A DNA stretch of 34,012 nucleotides from Bacteroidaceae bacterium (GTDB lineage Bacteria > Bacteroidota > Bacteroidia > Bacteroidales > Bacteroidaceae), in contig JAGCNZ010000130.1 in the NCBI GenBank assembly GCA_017645655.1, positions 1 through 34,012 on the forward strand, written 5' to 3'. The notes under the pieces were generated by a model that was given only the letters and a program-made list of their open reading frames with translations, had not been told where the DNA came from and ran no database searches. A program made the position numbers and the translations under genes. Each line of letters opens with the position of its first letter. The stretch's first letter is position 1. This document shows, one piece after another, positions 25,391-32,433 of the stretch.

Positions 25391-25415
25391 CAAAGATACA
25401 AATTATTATAATAAT
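25391..25415 (-). promoter_or_regulatory. Wzc-type gene promoter with palindrome in the spacer
   Basis: The minus strand has TATCTTTG (25391-25398), predicting a start near 25384 and a 44-nt leader. Immediately upstream ATTATTATAATAAT (25402-25415) is a perfect 14-bp palindrome lying where the -7/-33 spacer would be. A TTG at the -33 distance is not evident. Confidence 0.5.
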
Positions 25416-25468
25416 GATAAAGAAATTAAGCGAAAAATTGTCTTTAACGGAGTTTTATCTGTCGTTCC

Positions 25469-25501
25469 TTGCAATTTATTGTATAAATTGTCGTAACTTT
25501 G
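25469..25501 (+). promoter_or_regulatory. Sugar-phosphotransferase promoter with dyad operator
   Basis: TTG (25469-25471), a 22-nt spacer and TAACTTTG (25494-25501) form a Bacteroidetes promoter. The spacer is almost wholly a perfect dyad, CAATTTAT-TGT-ATAAATTG (25472-25490), well placed for a repressor or other regulator. Predicted initiation is near 25508. Confidence 0.6.
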
Positions 25502-25511
25502 CCTACGGACT

Positions 25512-26864
25512 ATGCGCACACAATGCGTTCCCCCACTCATAACGATGCAAAAGAAAACGACAAAGACCTGGCTCTGGCTGCGTGCCTGCCTGAACCTGCT
25601 TCTCGACACATTCGTCTGTGCCGGCTGCCACTATGCAGCATCGCTGCTGGTAGGCACACGACTCGGCACAGCCCGTCCGCACATTTGGCTTGAAGTCATT
25701 GGGTGGAGCTGCGTGCTGCTATTTGTCGTGACGCGCTTCATTCCCAACAACGCCTACAGCCGTACGGCACGACGCGACGAGGTGGTGGCTGAAGCACTGA
25801 AGACCGCGCTTGCCGTCAGCGTGCTTGCCTTCGCTGTCTTTCCCGAAAGAAGTTCCCTTCAATACCTCGCCTGCCTCCTCTTCTTCGTGATGCTGCCCAT
25901 AGAACGCCTCATCCTGCATTCCTGGTTCATCCGCTATGCTTTGCGTCATAACGAGCAAGGCATCTTTATCTCCGACGAGGAAGGGCTTTGGCAACAGAAA
26001 GCCTTGATGCAGAATACGTACGGGCTGAAACTGGCTCGCCTCGAGGAACAAACGGCGAAGCAACTTGAAGCGTATCAAGTCGCTCACCCCGAAGTGGAGA
26101 GTGTATACATGGCCCCTTCTGCGGTATCGGCAACCGAGTTTGAGGACATCGCACACACTTGTCGCAAGAAAGGCTTGGCGCTCTATGTCTTGCCACTTGC
26201 CCCGTCCGCTATGCCACAATCGCTACAAAGCGAGTGTCGCGGGACTGTCTGTGTCCTCTCGCCTTCAAAGTCGCCCCTGCAAAGCATCCTCAACAGAACA
26301 GCAAAGCGCCTGACCGACATCGTGCTGAGCCTCGTGATTCTGCTCATATTATTCCCCGTCTTTGCACTTATTGCCTACATCTGCATCAAGCGACAGAGTC
26401 GTGGCCCTGTACTCATCACGCGACACATGGTTGGCATGAACGGCAAGACGTTCCAGTGTCTCACCTTCCGCACACGTCACTACGAGGCTGCCCCCTCCTT
26501 CCTTGATGGTATCAACGATCCTGGCTACTTCCCCTTCGGCAAGTTCCTCAAGCACTCCCGCCTCGAGCTCTTGCCGCAGTTCCTGTGTGTGCTGTGGGGC
26601 AGCATGACGATTGTCGGCTCACAGATGATGCGGCCGGAGCGCTACCCTGAGTACCGTCGCGAGCTGAACCATCTTTTCTCTTCAGGTTACCTTCTCAAGG
26701 CAGGCATTACCAGTTACCGGTTCGCCTCGCCGGGTCAGGGCAGCACACAGGCTGATGTGTGGTACAGCCGCAACTGGGGCTACTGGCTCGATGTGCGCAT
26801 CATGCTTCAACGGCTCGGCACGCTCTTGAGGGAAACGAAAGCAAAGTCTATTAATTATATATAA
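25512..26864 (+). CDS. Polyprenyl-phosphate sugar-1-phosphate transferase (PF02397-like)
   Basis: The product has 450 residues from the ATG at 25512; the ATG at 25545 (MQKKTTKTW) is an alternative. The N-terminal half has several membrane segments (about 20-45, 58-75, 95-130). The C-terminal transferase domain begins RTAKRLTDIVLSLVILLILF (about 257-276). It continues GPVLITRHMVGMNGKTFQCL, FRTRH, LKHSRLELLPQF and AGITSYRF. This is the family that starts capsule or exopolysaccharide units by linking a sugar phosphate to undecaprenyl phosphate. Two family motifs are altered: the usual DELPQ catalytic dyad reads ELLPQ, and GPRP reads GSQMMRP. It is paired divergently with the Wzc-type gene, which supports the assignment, but catalytic activity is uncertain. 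Confidence 0.8.
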   Translation: MRTQCVPPLITMQKKTTKTWLWLRACLNLLLDTFVCAGCHYAASLLVGTRLGTARPHIWLEVIGWSCVLLFVVTRFIPNNAYSRTARRDEVVAEALKTALAVSVLAFAVFPERSSLQYLACLLFFVMLPIERLILHSWFIRYALRHNEQGIFISDEEGLWQQKALMQNTYGLKLARLEEQTAKQLEAYQVAHPEVESVYMAPSAVSATEFEDIAHTCRKKGLALYVLPLAPSAMPQSLQSECRGTVCVLSPSKSPLQSILNRTAKRLTDIVLSLVILLILFPVFALIAYICIKRQSRGPVLITRHMVGMNGKTFQCLTFRTRHYEAAPSFLDGINDPGYFPFGKFLKHSRLELLPQFLCVLWGSMTIVGSQMMRPERYPEYRRELNHLFSSGYLLKAGITSYRFASPGQGSTQADVWYSRNWGYWLDVRIMLQRLGTLLRETKAKSINYI

Positions 26865-26909
26865 TGTGAGATAAGTAAACAGTAAATAGCAAAAAAGTAA
26901 ACCAACATC

Positions 26910-27539
26910 ATGTCTATATTCAGTAAACTCTTTGGCAAGAATAATAAGGACGATCAGCAGACAAAGGCTGGCGGCATGGAGGACTTCATGCTCTTGATTC
27001 GCGTCTATTATCAGGCAGTCATGGCATCGCAGCTCGGCATCAACAATCTCGGCGCATTGCCAGACCTTCGCATCTTCAAGCAAACCTACCGTGTCGCTAC
27101 AGTTAACAACAAGCTTGGCATTGCCGAGAAGAAACATTGCCGCAAGCTTATGCAGGACATCTATGGCATCAGCGACGGCTTCTTTGTGGAGATAGACGGC
27201 AGCATTCGCAAGCACTGTCGCAAGATACAAGATGCACAGAGCTATCTCGTCCAATTCCAAGGTTTCAGCCAAGACCTGATGATGCTGATGGGCAACCTCA
27301 TGCAATGGAAGATGAGACTGCCAAGCTTCTTCCGCGGAGCGCTTCGTGAGATGACGGCAAAGCAGGTGCATCAAGTCCTCACAAAGAACGATTGGAAGGA
27401 CGAAGGCGTACGTCGCGCATGTGTTTCCGTCCGCAAATATCAGAACGTGCTTGGCTACACCGAGCAGTGGATGACGGAGTACGTACATACGATTGTTATG
27501 CTTGCAAAGAAGGAGCCAAAGAAAAATAGTGAGCAATAA
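26910..27539 (+). CDS. Conserved hypothetical protein, 209 aa
   Basis: I do not recognise the family. The protein starts MSIFSKLFGKNNKDDQQ, has no signal peptide or membrane segment, and is predicted mostly helical with many basic residues. A central part (KHCRKLMQDIYGISDGFFVE) contains a His-Cys pair that recurs as KHCRKIQ about 25 residues later. It ends with a charged tail KKEPKKNSEQ. It follows the sugar transferase by 45 nt with no promoter seen between, so it may be co-transcribed with it. The next gene has its own promoter in the 56-nt gap. A cytoplasmic role is the only safe inference. Confidence 0.8.
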   Translation: MSIFSKLFGKNNKDDQQTKAGGMEDFMLLIRVYYQAVMASQLGINNLGALPDLRIFKQTYRVATVNNKLGIAEKKHCRKLMQDIYGISDGFFVEIDGSIRKHCRKIQDAQSYLVQFQGFSQDLMMLMGNLMQWKMRLPSFFRGALREMTAKQVHQVLTKNDWKDEGVRRACVSVRKYQNVLGYTEQWMTEYVHTIVMLAKKEPKKNSEQ

Positions 27540-27541
27540 AC

Positions 27542-27572
27542 TTGCATAATACAAAAAAAAGTATTATCTTTG
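27542..27572 (+). promoter_or_regulatory. Promoter of the zapB-like/zapA/rny operon
   Basis: TTG (27542-27544), a 20-nt spacer and TATCTTTG (27565-27572) match the Bacteroidetes consensus. Initiation near 27579 gives a leader of about 17 nt before the ATG at 27596. The -33 element overlaps the end of the upstream gene. Confidence 0.75.
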
Positions 27573-27595
27573 CCCGCAAATTGAGTTAATTCGTC

Positions 27596-27895
27596 ATGAA
27601 TCAGGAACTGAAAGACCTCATCACACGCCTCGAGACACGCGTCAGGCAGCTCATCATGCAGCAGGATCAGCTGCAGGAAGAGCTCGTGAAAGTGCGTGCG
27701 CAGCTCGGCGAGAAGGGAGACGAGATACAAAAGCTTCAGGCTCAGAACGAAGAACTCAAGCAGCAATACAGCCGTCTGAAGATGGCTAAGTACATCGACA
27801 TGGCCGACAACGACGTCAAAGACATGCGCGGCCGCATACGAACGATGGTGCGCGATATTGACCGGTGCATCTCTATGCTTAAAGTAACACAGTAA
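27596..27895 (+). CDS. Small coiled-coil protein, ZapB-like
   Basis: The product has 99 residues, almost wholly coiled coil: regular heptads run through LKDLITRLETRVRQLIMQQD to about residue 62 (EELKQQYSRLKM). A conserved C-terminal helix follows (DVKDMRGRIRTMVRDIDRCI). A short coiled-coil protein just before ZapA in Bacteroidales is likely a ZapA partner at the division ring, like ZapB, but the similarity is structural and positional, not a sequence match I can verify. It starts the operon and is 6 nt upstream of the next gene, which implies translational coupling. Confidence 0.75.
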   Translation: MNQELKDLITRLETRVRQLIMQQDQLQEELVKVRAQLGEKGDEIQKLQAQNEELKQQYSRLKMAKYIDMADNDVKDMRGRIRTMVRDIDRCISMLKVTQ

Positions 27896-27901
27896 CAGAT
27901 T

Positions 27902-28192
27902 ATGGATGACACCCTTTCAATAACTCTCCACTTCGGTTCATGGACTTTGCCCATGACCATCAAGCGCGACGAAGAATATGTCTATCGTCAGGCTGAGAAG
28001 CTTATCAAGGAGAGGTTCAACTTCTATACAGGCAGCTATCCCGGACAGAGTTCAGAGATGTATCTGTTGATGACTATCCTTGACATTGCCGTGCAGAGCA
28101 AGCGTCATGAGACCACCAACGATGCAGGACCGGTGTTGCAGGCTCTCCGGCCGCTGCTCACGGAAGTCGAGGCCGCACTCATCAAGTCGTAA
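27902..28192 (+). CDS. zapA: Cell division protein ZapA
   Basis: The product has 96 residues, a typical ZapA length. The N-terminal beta part (LSITLHFGSWTLPMTIKRDE) leads to the family's RxAEKLIKERFNFY helix and a long C-terminal helix (MTILDIAVQSKRHETTNDAG on to LTEVEAALIKS). ZapA binds FtsZ and bundles its filaments at midcell; in Bacteroidetes it is commonly found next to rny. It lies between the coiled-coil gene (6-nt gap) and rny (41-nt gap), all in one direction. Nothing anomalous was seen. Confidence 0.85.
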   Translation: MDDTLSITLHFGSWTLPMTIKRDEEYVYRQAEKLIKERFNFYTGSYPGQSSEMYLLMTILDIAVQSKRHETTNDAGPVLQALRPLLTEVEAALIKS

Positions 28193-28233
28193 GAGTGAGT
28201 GACCCCGAGTATTAACAACAAACTTTTTTTTAC

Positions 28234-29796
28234 ATGACAATTCCTATTATAGTTGCCCTTCTGGTTGCTATCGTAGCCTTCTTTGCCCTTGTGGCTGTGT
28301 GGTACTTCATTGTGGTGCCAGTCAAGAGAAAGGCGCTTGCCGAGGAGGCTCGCGAGACAGCCGAGAAAGAGGCAGAAGTCATCAAGCAGAAGAAGCTGCT
28401 TGAGGTGAAGGAGAAGTTCCTGAGCAAGCGCACAGAACTGGAAAAGGAGGTGCGCCAGCACAATCAGCAGATACAGCAGAGCGAGAACCGCATCAAGCAG
28501 CGTGAGATGCAGCTCAACCAGAAGCAGGACGAACTGACTCGCCGCAAGCAGGAAGCCGATGCTCAGCGCCAGCGCATGGAGACGCAGCAGGCACTTCTCG
28601 AGAAGAAGGAGGAGGAGGTGAATGCTCGCTTCTCTGACCTCATCAATCAAGAGCGCACTAAGCTCGAGGAGATTTCCGGGCTGAGCGTTGAAGAGGCTCG
28701 CGAGCGCCTCATTGAATCTTTGAAGGACGAAGCGAAGACCAACGCTGCCGCCTATATCAACGAGATTATGGACGATGCACGCATGACGGCCACGAAGGAG
28801 GCAAAGCGCATCATCATCCAAAGCATTCAGCGCGTCGCTACGGAAACAGCTGTCGAGAACTCCGTCACGGTGTTCCACATCGACGACAACGATGTGAAGG
28901 GACGCATCATCGGTCGCGAGGGACGCAACATTCGCGCCCTGGAAGCTGCAACTGGCGTGGAAATCGTGGTCGACGACACACCTGAGGCAATCGTCATCAG
29001 CGCCTTCGACCCCATCCGTCGCGAGGTGTGCCGCCTGGCACTCCACCAGCTGGTGACCGACGGACGCATCCATCCTGCTCGCATCGAGGAGGTCGTGGCA
29101 AAGGTCAAGAAGCAGATCGAGGAGGAAATCCTCGAGGTGGGCAAGCGCACCACCATCGACTTGGGCGTGCACGGCCTGCACCCCGAACTGGTTCGAATCA
29201 TAGGCAAGATGAAGTATCGCAGCAGCTACGGACAGAACCTCCTGCAGCATGCGCGAGAGACTGCCAACCTCTGTGCCGTCATGGCAAGCGAGCTGGGTCT
29301 CAATCCGAAGAAGGCAAAGCGCGCTGGCTTGCTGCACGACATCGGCAAGGTGCCCGACGAGGAACCCGATCTGCCGCACGCTCTCTATGGCGCAAAGCTT
29401 GCGGAGAAGTACAAGGAGAAGCCGGAGATATGCAACGCCATCGGCGCGCACCACGATGAGATGGAGATGACGACACTGCTCGCTCCCATCGTGCAGGTCT
29501 GCGATGCCATCAGCGGTGCCCGTCCCGGTGCTCGTCGCGAGATTGTCGAGGCATACATCAAGCGCCTCAAAGACTTGGAAGACATCGCCATGAGCCACCC
29601 GGGAGTGGTCAAGACTTACGCCATCCAGGCCGGTCGCGAACTGCGCGTCATCGTTGGTGCCGACAAGATTGACGACAAGCAGACTGAGCAGTTGAGCACC
29701 GAGATTGCCACGAAGATACAGAACGAAATGACGTATCCCGGACAGGTCAAGATTACGGTCATCCGCGAGACACGCTCGATTGCATACGCCAAATAG
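28234..29796 (+). CDS. rny: Ribonuclease Y
   Basis: The product has 520 residues, matching the family. One N-terminal membrane helix (about 4-27) is followed by a long charged coiled coil (about 33-160), a KH RNA-binding domain with [13 protein letters not shown] (223-235) and [10 protein letters not shown], and an HD domain. The HD metal residues include H339 (LQHARET) and the pair in [12 protein letters not shown] (H368, D369), with AHHDEME near 405. It is a membrane-attached endoribonuclease that initiates mRNA decay. It is third in the zapB-like/zapA/rny unit. Its stop codon is directly followed by array 3 and a strong hairpin, so its own mRNA 3' end would carry the repeats. Confidence 0.97.
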   Translation: MTIPIIVALLVAIVAFFALVAVWYFIVVPVKRKALAEEARETAEKEAEVIKQKKLLEVKEKFLSKRTELEKEVRQHNQQIQQSENRIKQREMQLNQKQDELTRRKQEADAQRQRMETQQALLEKKEEEVNARFSDLINQERTKLEEISGLSVEEARERLIESLKDEAKTNAAAYINEIMDDARMTATKEAKRIIIQSIQRVATETAVENSVTVFHIDDNDVKGRIIGREGRNIRALEAATGVEIVVDDTPEAIVISAFDPIRREVCRLALHQLVTDGRIHPARIEEVVAKVKKQIEEEILEVGKRTTIDLGVHGLHPELVRIIGKMKYRSSYGQNLLQHARETANLCAVMASELGLNPKKAKRAGLLHDIGKVPDEEPDLPHALYGAKLAEKYKEKPEICNAIGAHHDEMEMTTLLAPIVQVCDAISGARPGARREIVEAYIKRLKDLEDIAMSHPGVVKTYAIQAGRELRVIVGADKIDDKQTEQLSTEIATKIQNEMTYPGQVKITVIRETRSIAYAK

Positions 29797-29797
29797 T

Positions 29798-29945
29798 CAC
29801 GTCGAAAAACTAAGCACGTGACGTTTGAAAACTAAGCACGTGATAATTGCAATTTACCCACGTTAAAATAAAATTTATCCACGTGATAATTGCAATTTAC
29901 CCACGTGATAATTTCAATTTACCCACGTGAGGTTTGAAAACCAAG
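29798..29945. repeat. 22-bp tandem CACGTG array 3
   Basis: CACGTG starts at 29815, 29837, 29880, 29902 and 29924. CACGTT at 29859 is a one-base variant, and a shortened leader CACGTCGAAAAACTAAG is at 29798. Spacings are 17, 22, 22, 21, 22 and 22. Internal units read CACGTGAT then AATTGCAATTTACC, with the palindrome AATTGCAATT. End units instead read CACGTGAC or CACGTGAG then GTTTGAAAACYAAG. The array begins 2 nt after the rny stop and ends at the terminator hairpin shared with recA. Confidence 0.92.
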
Positions 29946-29978
29946 CAAGGCGCACTTCAGATTTTGAAGTGCGCCTTG
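29946..29978. terminator. Bidirectional terminator between rny and recA
   Basis: CAAGGCGCACTTCA (29946-29959) pairs perfectly over 14 bp with TGAAGTGCGCCTTG (29965-29978) around GATTT. The plus side is followed by TTCGTTTT. It lies 42 nt beyond the recA stop and about 150 nt beyond the rny stop, serving the two convergent genes. Confidence 0.85.
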
Positions 29979-30020
29979 TTCGTTTTACCCCATCCAAAAG
30001 GGGAAAGTAGGGGTGGCTGC

Positions 30021-31049
30021 TTACGCTTTCTTTGCGTTCATGGCCTCGTAGATCTTGGCGGTAATCTCGTCGCAAAGTTCCGGATTATCGCGCAGGACTG
30101 CCTTCGTAGCCTCCTTGCCCTGCCCGAGCTTCGAACCGTTATAACTGTACCACGACCCGCTCTTCTCGAGGATACCGAAATCGACGCCAAGGTCGACGAC
30201 CTCGCCGACACGGCAGATGCCTTCGCCATACATGATTTCGAACTCGGCACGACGGAATGGAGGCGCCACTTTATTCTTTACCACCTTGACTTTCACCTCG
30301 TTGCCAATGACGGTGTCGCCGTCCTTGATGCCCTGCGACTTGCGAATGTCGAGGCGGACCGAAGCGTAGAACTTCAGCGCGTTACCGCCCGTAGTGGTTT
30401 CCGGATTGCCAAACATGACGCCGATCTTCTCGCGAAGCTGGTTGATGAAGATGCAGGTGGTGTTCGTCTTGTTGATGGTCGCGGTGAGCTTTCTCAGAGC
30501 CTGACTCATCAGACGTGCTTGCAGGCCGACCTTGTTGTCGCCCATGTCGCCCTCGAGCTCTGCCTTAGGTGTCAAGGCAGCCACAGAGTCGATGACAATG
30601 ATGTCCACTGCTGCGCTGCGAATGAGCTGGTCGGCGATGTCGAGAGCCTGTTCGCCGTTGTCGGGTTGAGAGATGAGAAGTTCGTCGACATTCACGCCGA
30701 GGTTGGCAGCATAGAAGCGGTCGAAAGCATGCTCAGCGTCGATGAAAGCCGCGATGCCGCCTTGCTTCTGAGCCTCAGCAATGGCATGAATAGCCAAAGT
30801 CGTCTTGCCAGAAGACTCCGGGCCATATATCTCGACGATTCTTCCCCTTGGATAGCCCCCAACGCCCAACGCATAGTCCAGCGCGATGGAACCCGTCGGG
30901 ATGACCTGTATATTGTCTATTCTCTCCTCGCCAAGCTTCATGATAGAGCCCTTGCCGAAGTCCTTCTCTATCTTCGCCATTGCAGCCTGCAGGGCTTTCA
31001 GCTTTTCGCTCTGCACAGAAGCACCTGTTTCAATTTCTTTCTTTGCCAT
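30021..31049 (-). CDS. recA: Recombinase RecA
   Basis: The product has 342 residues. Walker A is GPESSGKT (76-83), followed by [20 protein letters not shown] (Walker B and loop L1), then [20 protein letters not shown] (loop L2) and [14 protein letters not shown]. RecA forms filaments on single-stranded DNA for homologous recombination and promotes LexA-type self-cleavage. The C-terminus is short and basic (YEAMNAKKA) rather than strongly acidic as in E. coli. The gene starts 51 nt after the dehydrogenase gene on the same strand. I saw no TAnnTTTG promoter and no SOS box in that gap, so it may be co-transcribed. Confidence 0.98.
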   Translation of the reverse strand: MAKKEIETGASVQSEKLKALQAAMAKIEKDFGKGSIMKLGEERIDNIQVIPTGSIALDYALGVGGYPRGRIVEIYGPESSGKTTLAIHAIAEAQKQGGIAAFIDAEHAFDRFYAANLGVNVDELLISQPDNGEQALDIADQLIRSAAVDIIVIDSVAALTPKAELEGDMGDNKVGLQARLMSQALRKLTATINKTNTTCIFINQLREKIGVMFGNPETTTGGNALKFYASVRLDIRKSQGIKDGDTVIGNEVKVKVVKNKVAPPFRRAEFEIMYGEGICRVGEVVDLGVDFGILEKSGSWYSYNGSKLGQGKEATKAVLRDNPELCDEITAKIYEAMNAKKA

Positions 31050-31100
31050 AATTTGTTCTCGTTATTTCGTTATTACGTTGTTTAGATATTTCGGAATTCA

Positions 31101-32333
31101 TCACAATTCCAGGTCTCCGTCGTGTATCTCCTGCCACGGCAGGCCTTGACTGTTGAGCTGCTCCATGAACGGATCGGGGTCAAACTCCTCGACATTATGG
31201 ACGCCTGGCTTGCTCCAAAGGCCCTTGAGGAACATCATGGCACCTATCATGGCCGGCACACCTGTGGTGTAGCTGACGCCTTGCATGCCCGTCTCTTCGT
31301 ATGCGGCTTGGTGAGAGCAGTTATTATATATATAATATGTGTGCTCCTGACCGTCTCTGAGGCCGCGGATGCGACAGCCAATGCTCGTCTCTCCGTCGTA
31401 GTTCTCGCCGAGGTCCTGCGGGTTGGGCAGCACGGCCTTGAGGAACTGCAGGGGAACAATCTTGACTACCGCCTCGCCGCTGCCGTCTGCCTTTGGTGCT
31501 TTGTACTCCACTTCGTCTATGCGACTCATGCCGATGTTCTGAATGACGTCAAGGTAAGTGAGGTATTGCTGACCGAATGTCATCCAGAAACGCGCGCGCT
31601 TGATGGTCGGATAGTTGATGACGAGCGACTCTATCTCCTCGTGATGGAGCAGGTAACTCTCCCTTGGTCCGATGCCGGGATAGGTCAAAGGCTTATGAAT
31701 CTCCATCGGCTCCGTCTCGATGTACTTGCCGTTCTCCCAGTAGAGACCCTTCTGAGTAATCTCTCTGATGTTGATTTCTGGGTTGAAGTTCGTGGCGAAA
31801 GCCTTGTGATGGTTGCCTGCGTTGCAGTCCACGATGTCGAGATATTGAATCTCATCAAAGTGGTGCTTGGCTGCGTAGGCTGTGAAGATGCTCGTCACGC
31901 CAGGGTCGAAGCCGCAACCAAGAATGGCACAGAGGCCGGCTTTCTCAAATCTTTCGCGATACGCCCACTGCCAGGAGTACTCGAAGTGCGCCTCGTCCTT
32001 GGGCTCGTAGTTAGCTGTGTCGAGATAGTTGCAACCGGTTTGCAGGCAGGCTTCCATGATGGTGAGGTCCTGATAGGGCAGTGCGAGGTTCATCACGATG
32101 TCCGGTTTATAGCTGCTCAGCAGCCTGACGAGCTGCTCCACGCTGTCGGCATCGACCTGCGCAGTCTTGACCTTCGTGCCATACTTCTTGTTAAGAACCT
32201 CTGCCAAGGCAATACATTTCTTCTCCGTACGGCTGGCAATCATTACTTCTGTAAAGGTGTCGGGGTTCTGACACACCTTGTGAGCGGCGACGGTAGCCAC
32301 GCCGCCGGCTCCTATAATCAGTACTCTTCCCAT
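31101..32333 (-). CDS. Carboxyspermidine/carboxynorspermidine dehydrogenase (saccharopine dehydrogenase family)
   Basis: The product has 410 residues. An N-terminal Rossmann fold starts MGRVLIIGAGGVATVAAHKV, with the dinucleotide loop GAGGVA (8-13). It is followed by MNLALPYQDLTIMEACLQTG and CNYLDTANYEP, AILGCGFDPGVTSIF, and a C-terminal catalytic domain with YPGIGPRESYLLHHEEIESL. This subgroup, common in Bacteroidales, condenses aspartate semialdehyde with putrescine (or diaminopropane) and reduces the product to carboxyspermidine (or the nor-form). The decarboxylase that would complete spermidine synthesis is not in the window. It is preceded by a consensus promoter and followed by recA. 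A plain saccharopine dehydrogenase is the less likely alternative. Confidence 0.82.
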   Translation of the reverse strand: MGRVLIIGAGGVATVAAHKVCQNPDTFTEVMIASRTEKKCIALAEVLNKKYGTKVKTAQVDADSVEQLVRLLSSYKPDIVMNLALPYQDLTIMEACLQTGCNYLDTANYEPKDEAHFEYSWQWAYRERFEKAGLCAILGCGFDPGVTSIFTAYAAKHHFDEIQYLDIVDCNAGNHHKAFATNFNPEINIREITQKGLYWENGKYIETEPMEIHKPLTYPGIGPRESYLLHHEEIESLVINYPTIKRARFWMTFGQQYLTYLDVIQNIGMSRIDEVEYKAPKADGSGEAVVKIVPLQFLKAVLPNPQDLGENYDGETSIGCRIRGLRDGQEHTYYIYNNCSHQAAYEETGMQGVSYTTGVPAMIGAMMFLKGLWSKPGVHNVEEFDPDPFMEQLNSQGLPWQEIHDGDLEL

Positions 32334-32358
32334 TGTTGATGTTATTAGTTAGCGAATG

Positions 32359-32389
32359 CAAACTTACGAAAAAAAGTCCAAAGCAGCAA
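32359..32389 (-). promoter_or_regulatory. Promoter of the carboxyspermidine dehydrogenase gene
   Basis: On the minus strand TTG (32389-32387), a 20-nt spacer and TAAGTTTG (32366-32359) match the consensus, predicting a leader of about 19 nt. The -33 element lies in the loop of the terminator of the upstream Spy-like gene. Confidence 0.65.
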
Positions 32390-32405
32390 GACTTTGGACT
32401 TTTTT
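32369..32405 (-). terminator. Terminator of the Spy-like gene
   Basis: AAGTCCAAAG (32374-32383) pairs with CTTTGGACTT (32392-32401) around CAGCAAGA, with A-run and T-run flanks extending the stem. Read on the minus strand it ends in seven T residues. It lies 28 nt beyond the stop of the Spy-like gene. Confidence 0.93.
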
Positions 32406-32433
32406 CTTTCTCTTTTTATGCTTTAAGCATGTC

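Noticed and set aside
28193-28233. 6S RNA near zapA
   Set aside because: The gap is only 41 nt, too short for the RNA, and shows no suitable hairpin.
28105-29598. 497-codon minus-strand open frame
   Set aside because: It is antisense to rny, which has all expected motifs.
29934-31085. 383-codon plus-strand open frame
   Set aside because: It is antisense to recA.
31122-32339. 405-codon plus-strand open frame
   Set aside because: It is antisense to the carboxyspermidine dehydrogenase gene.
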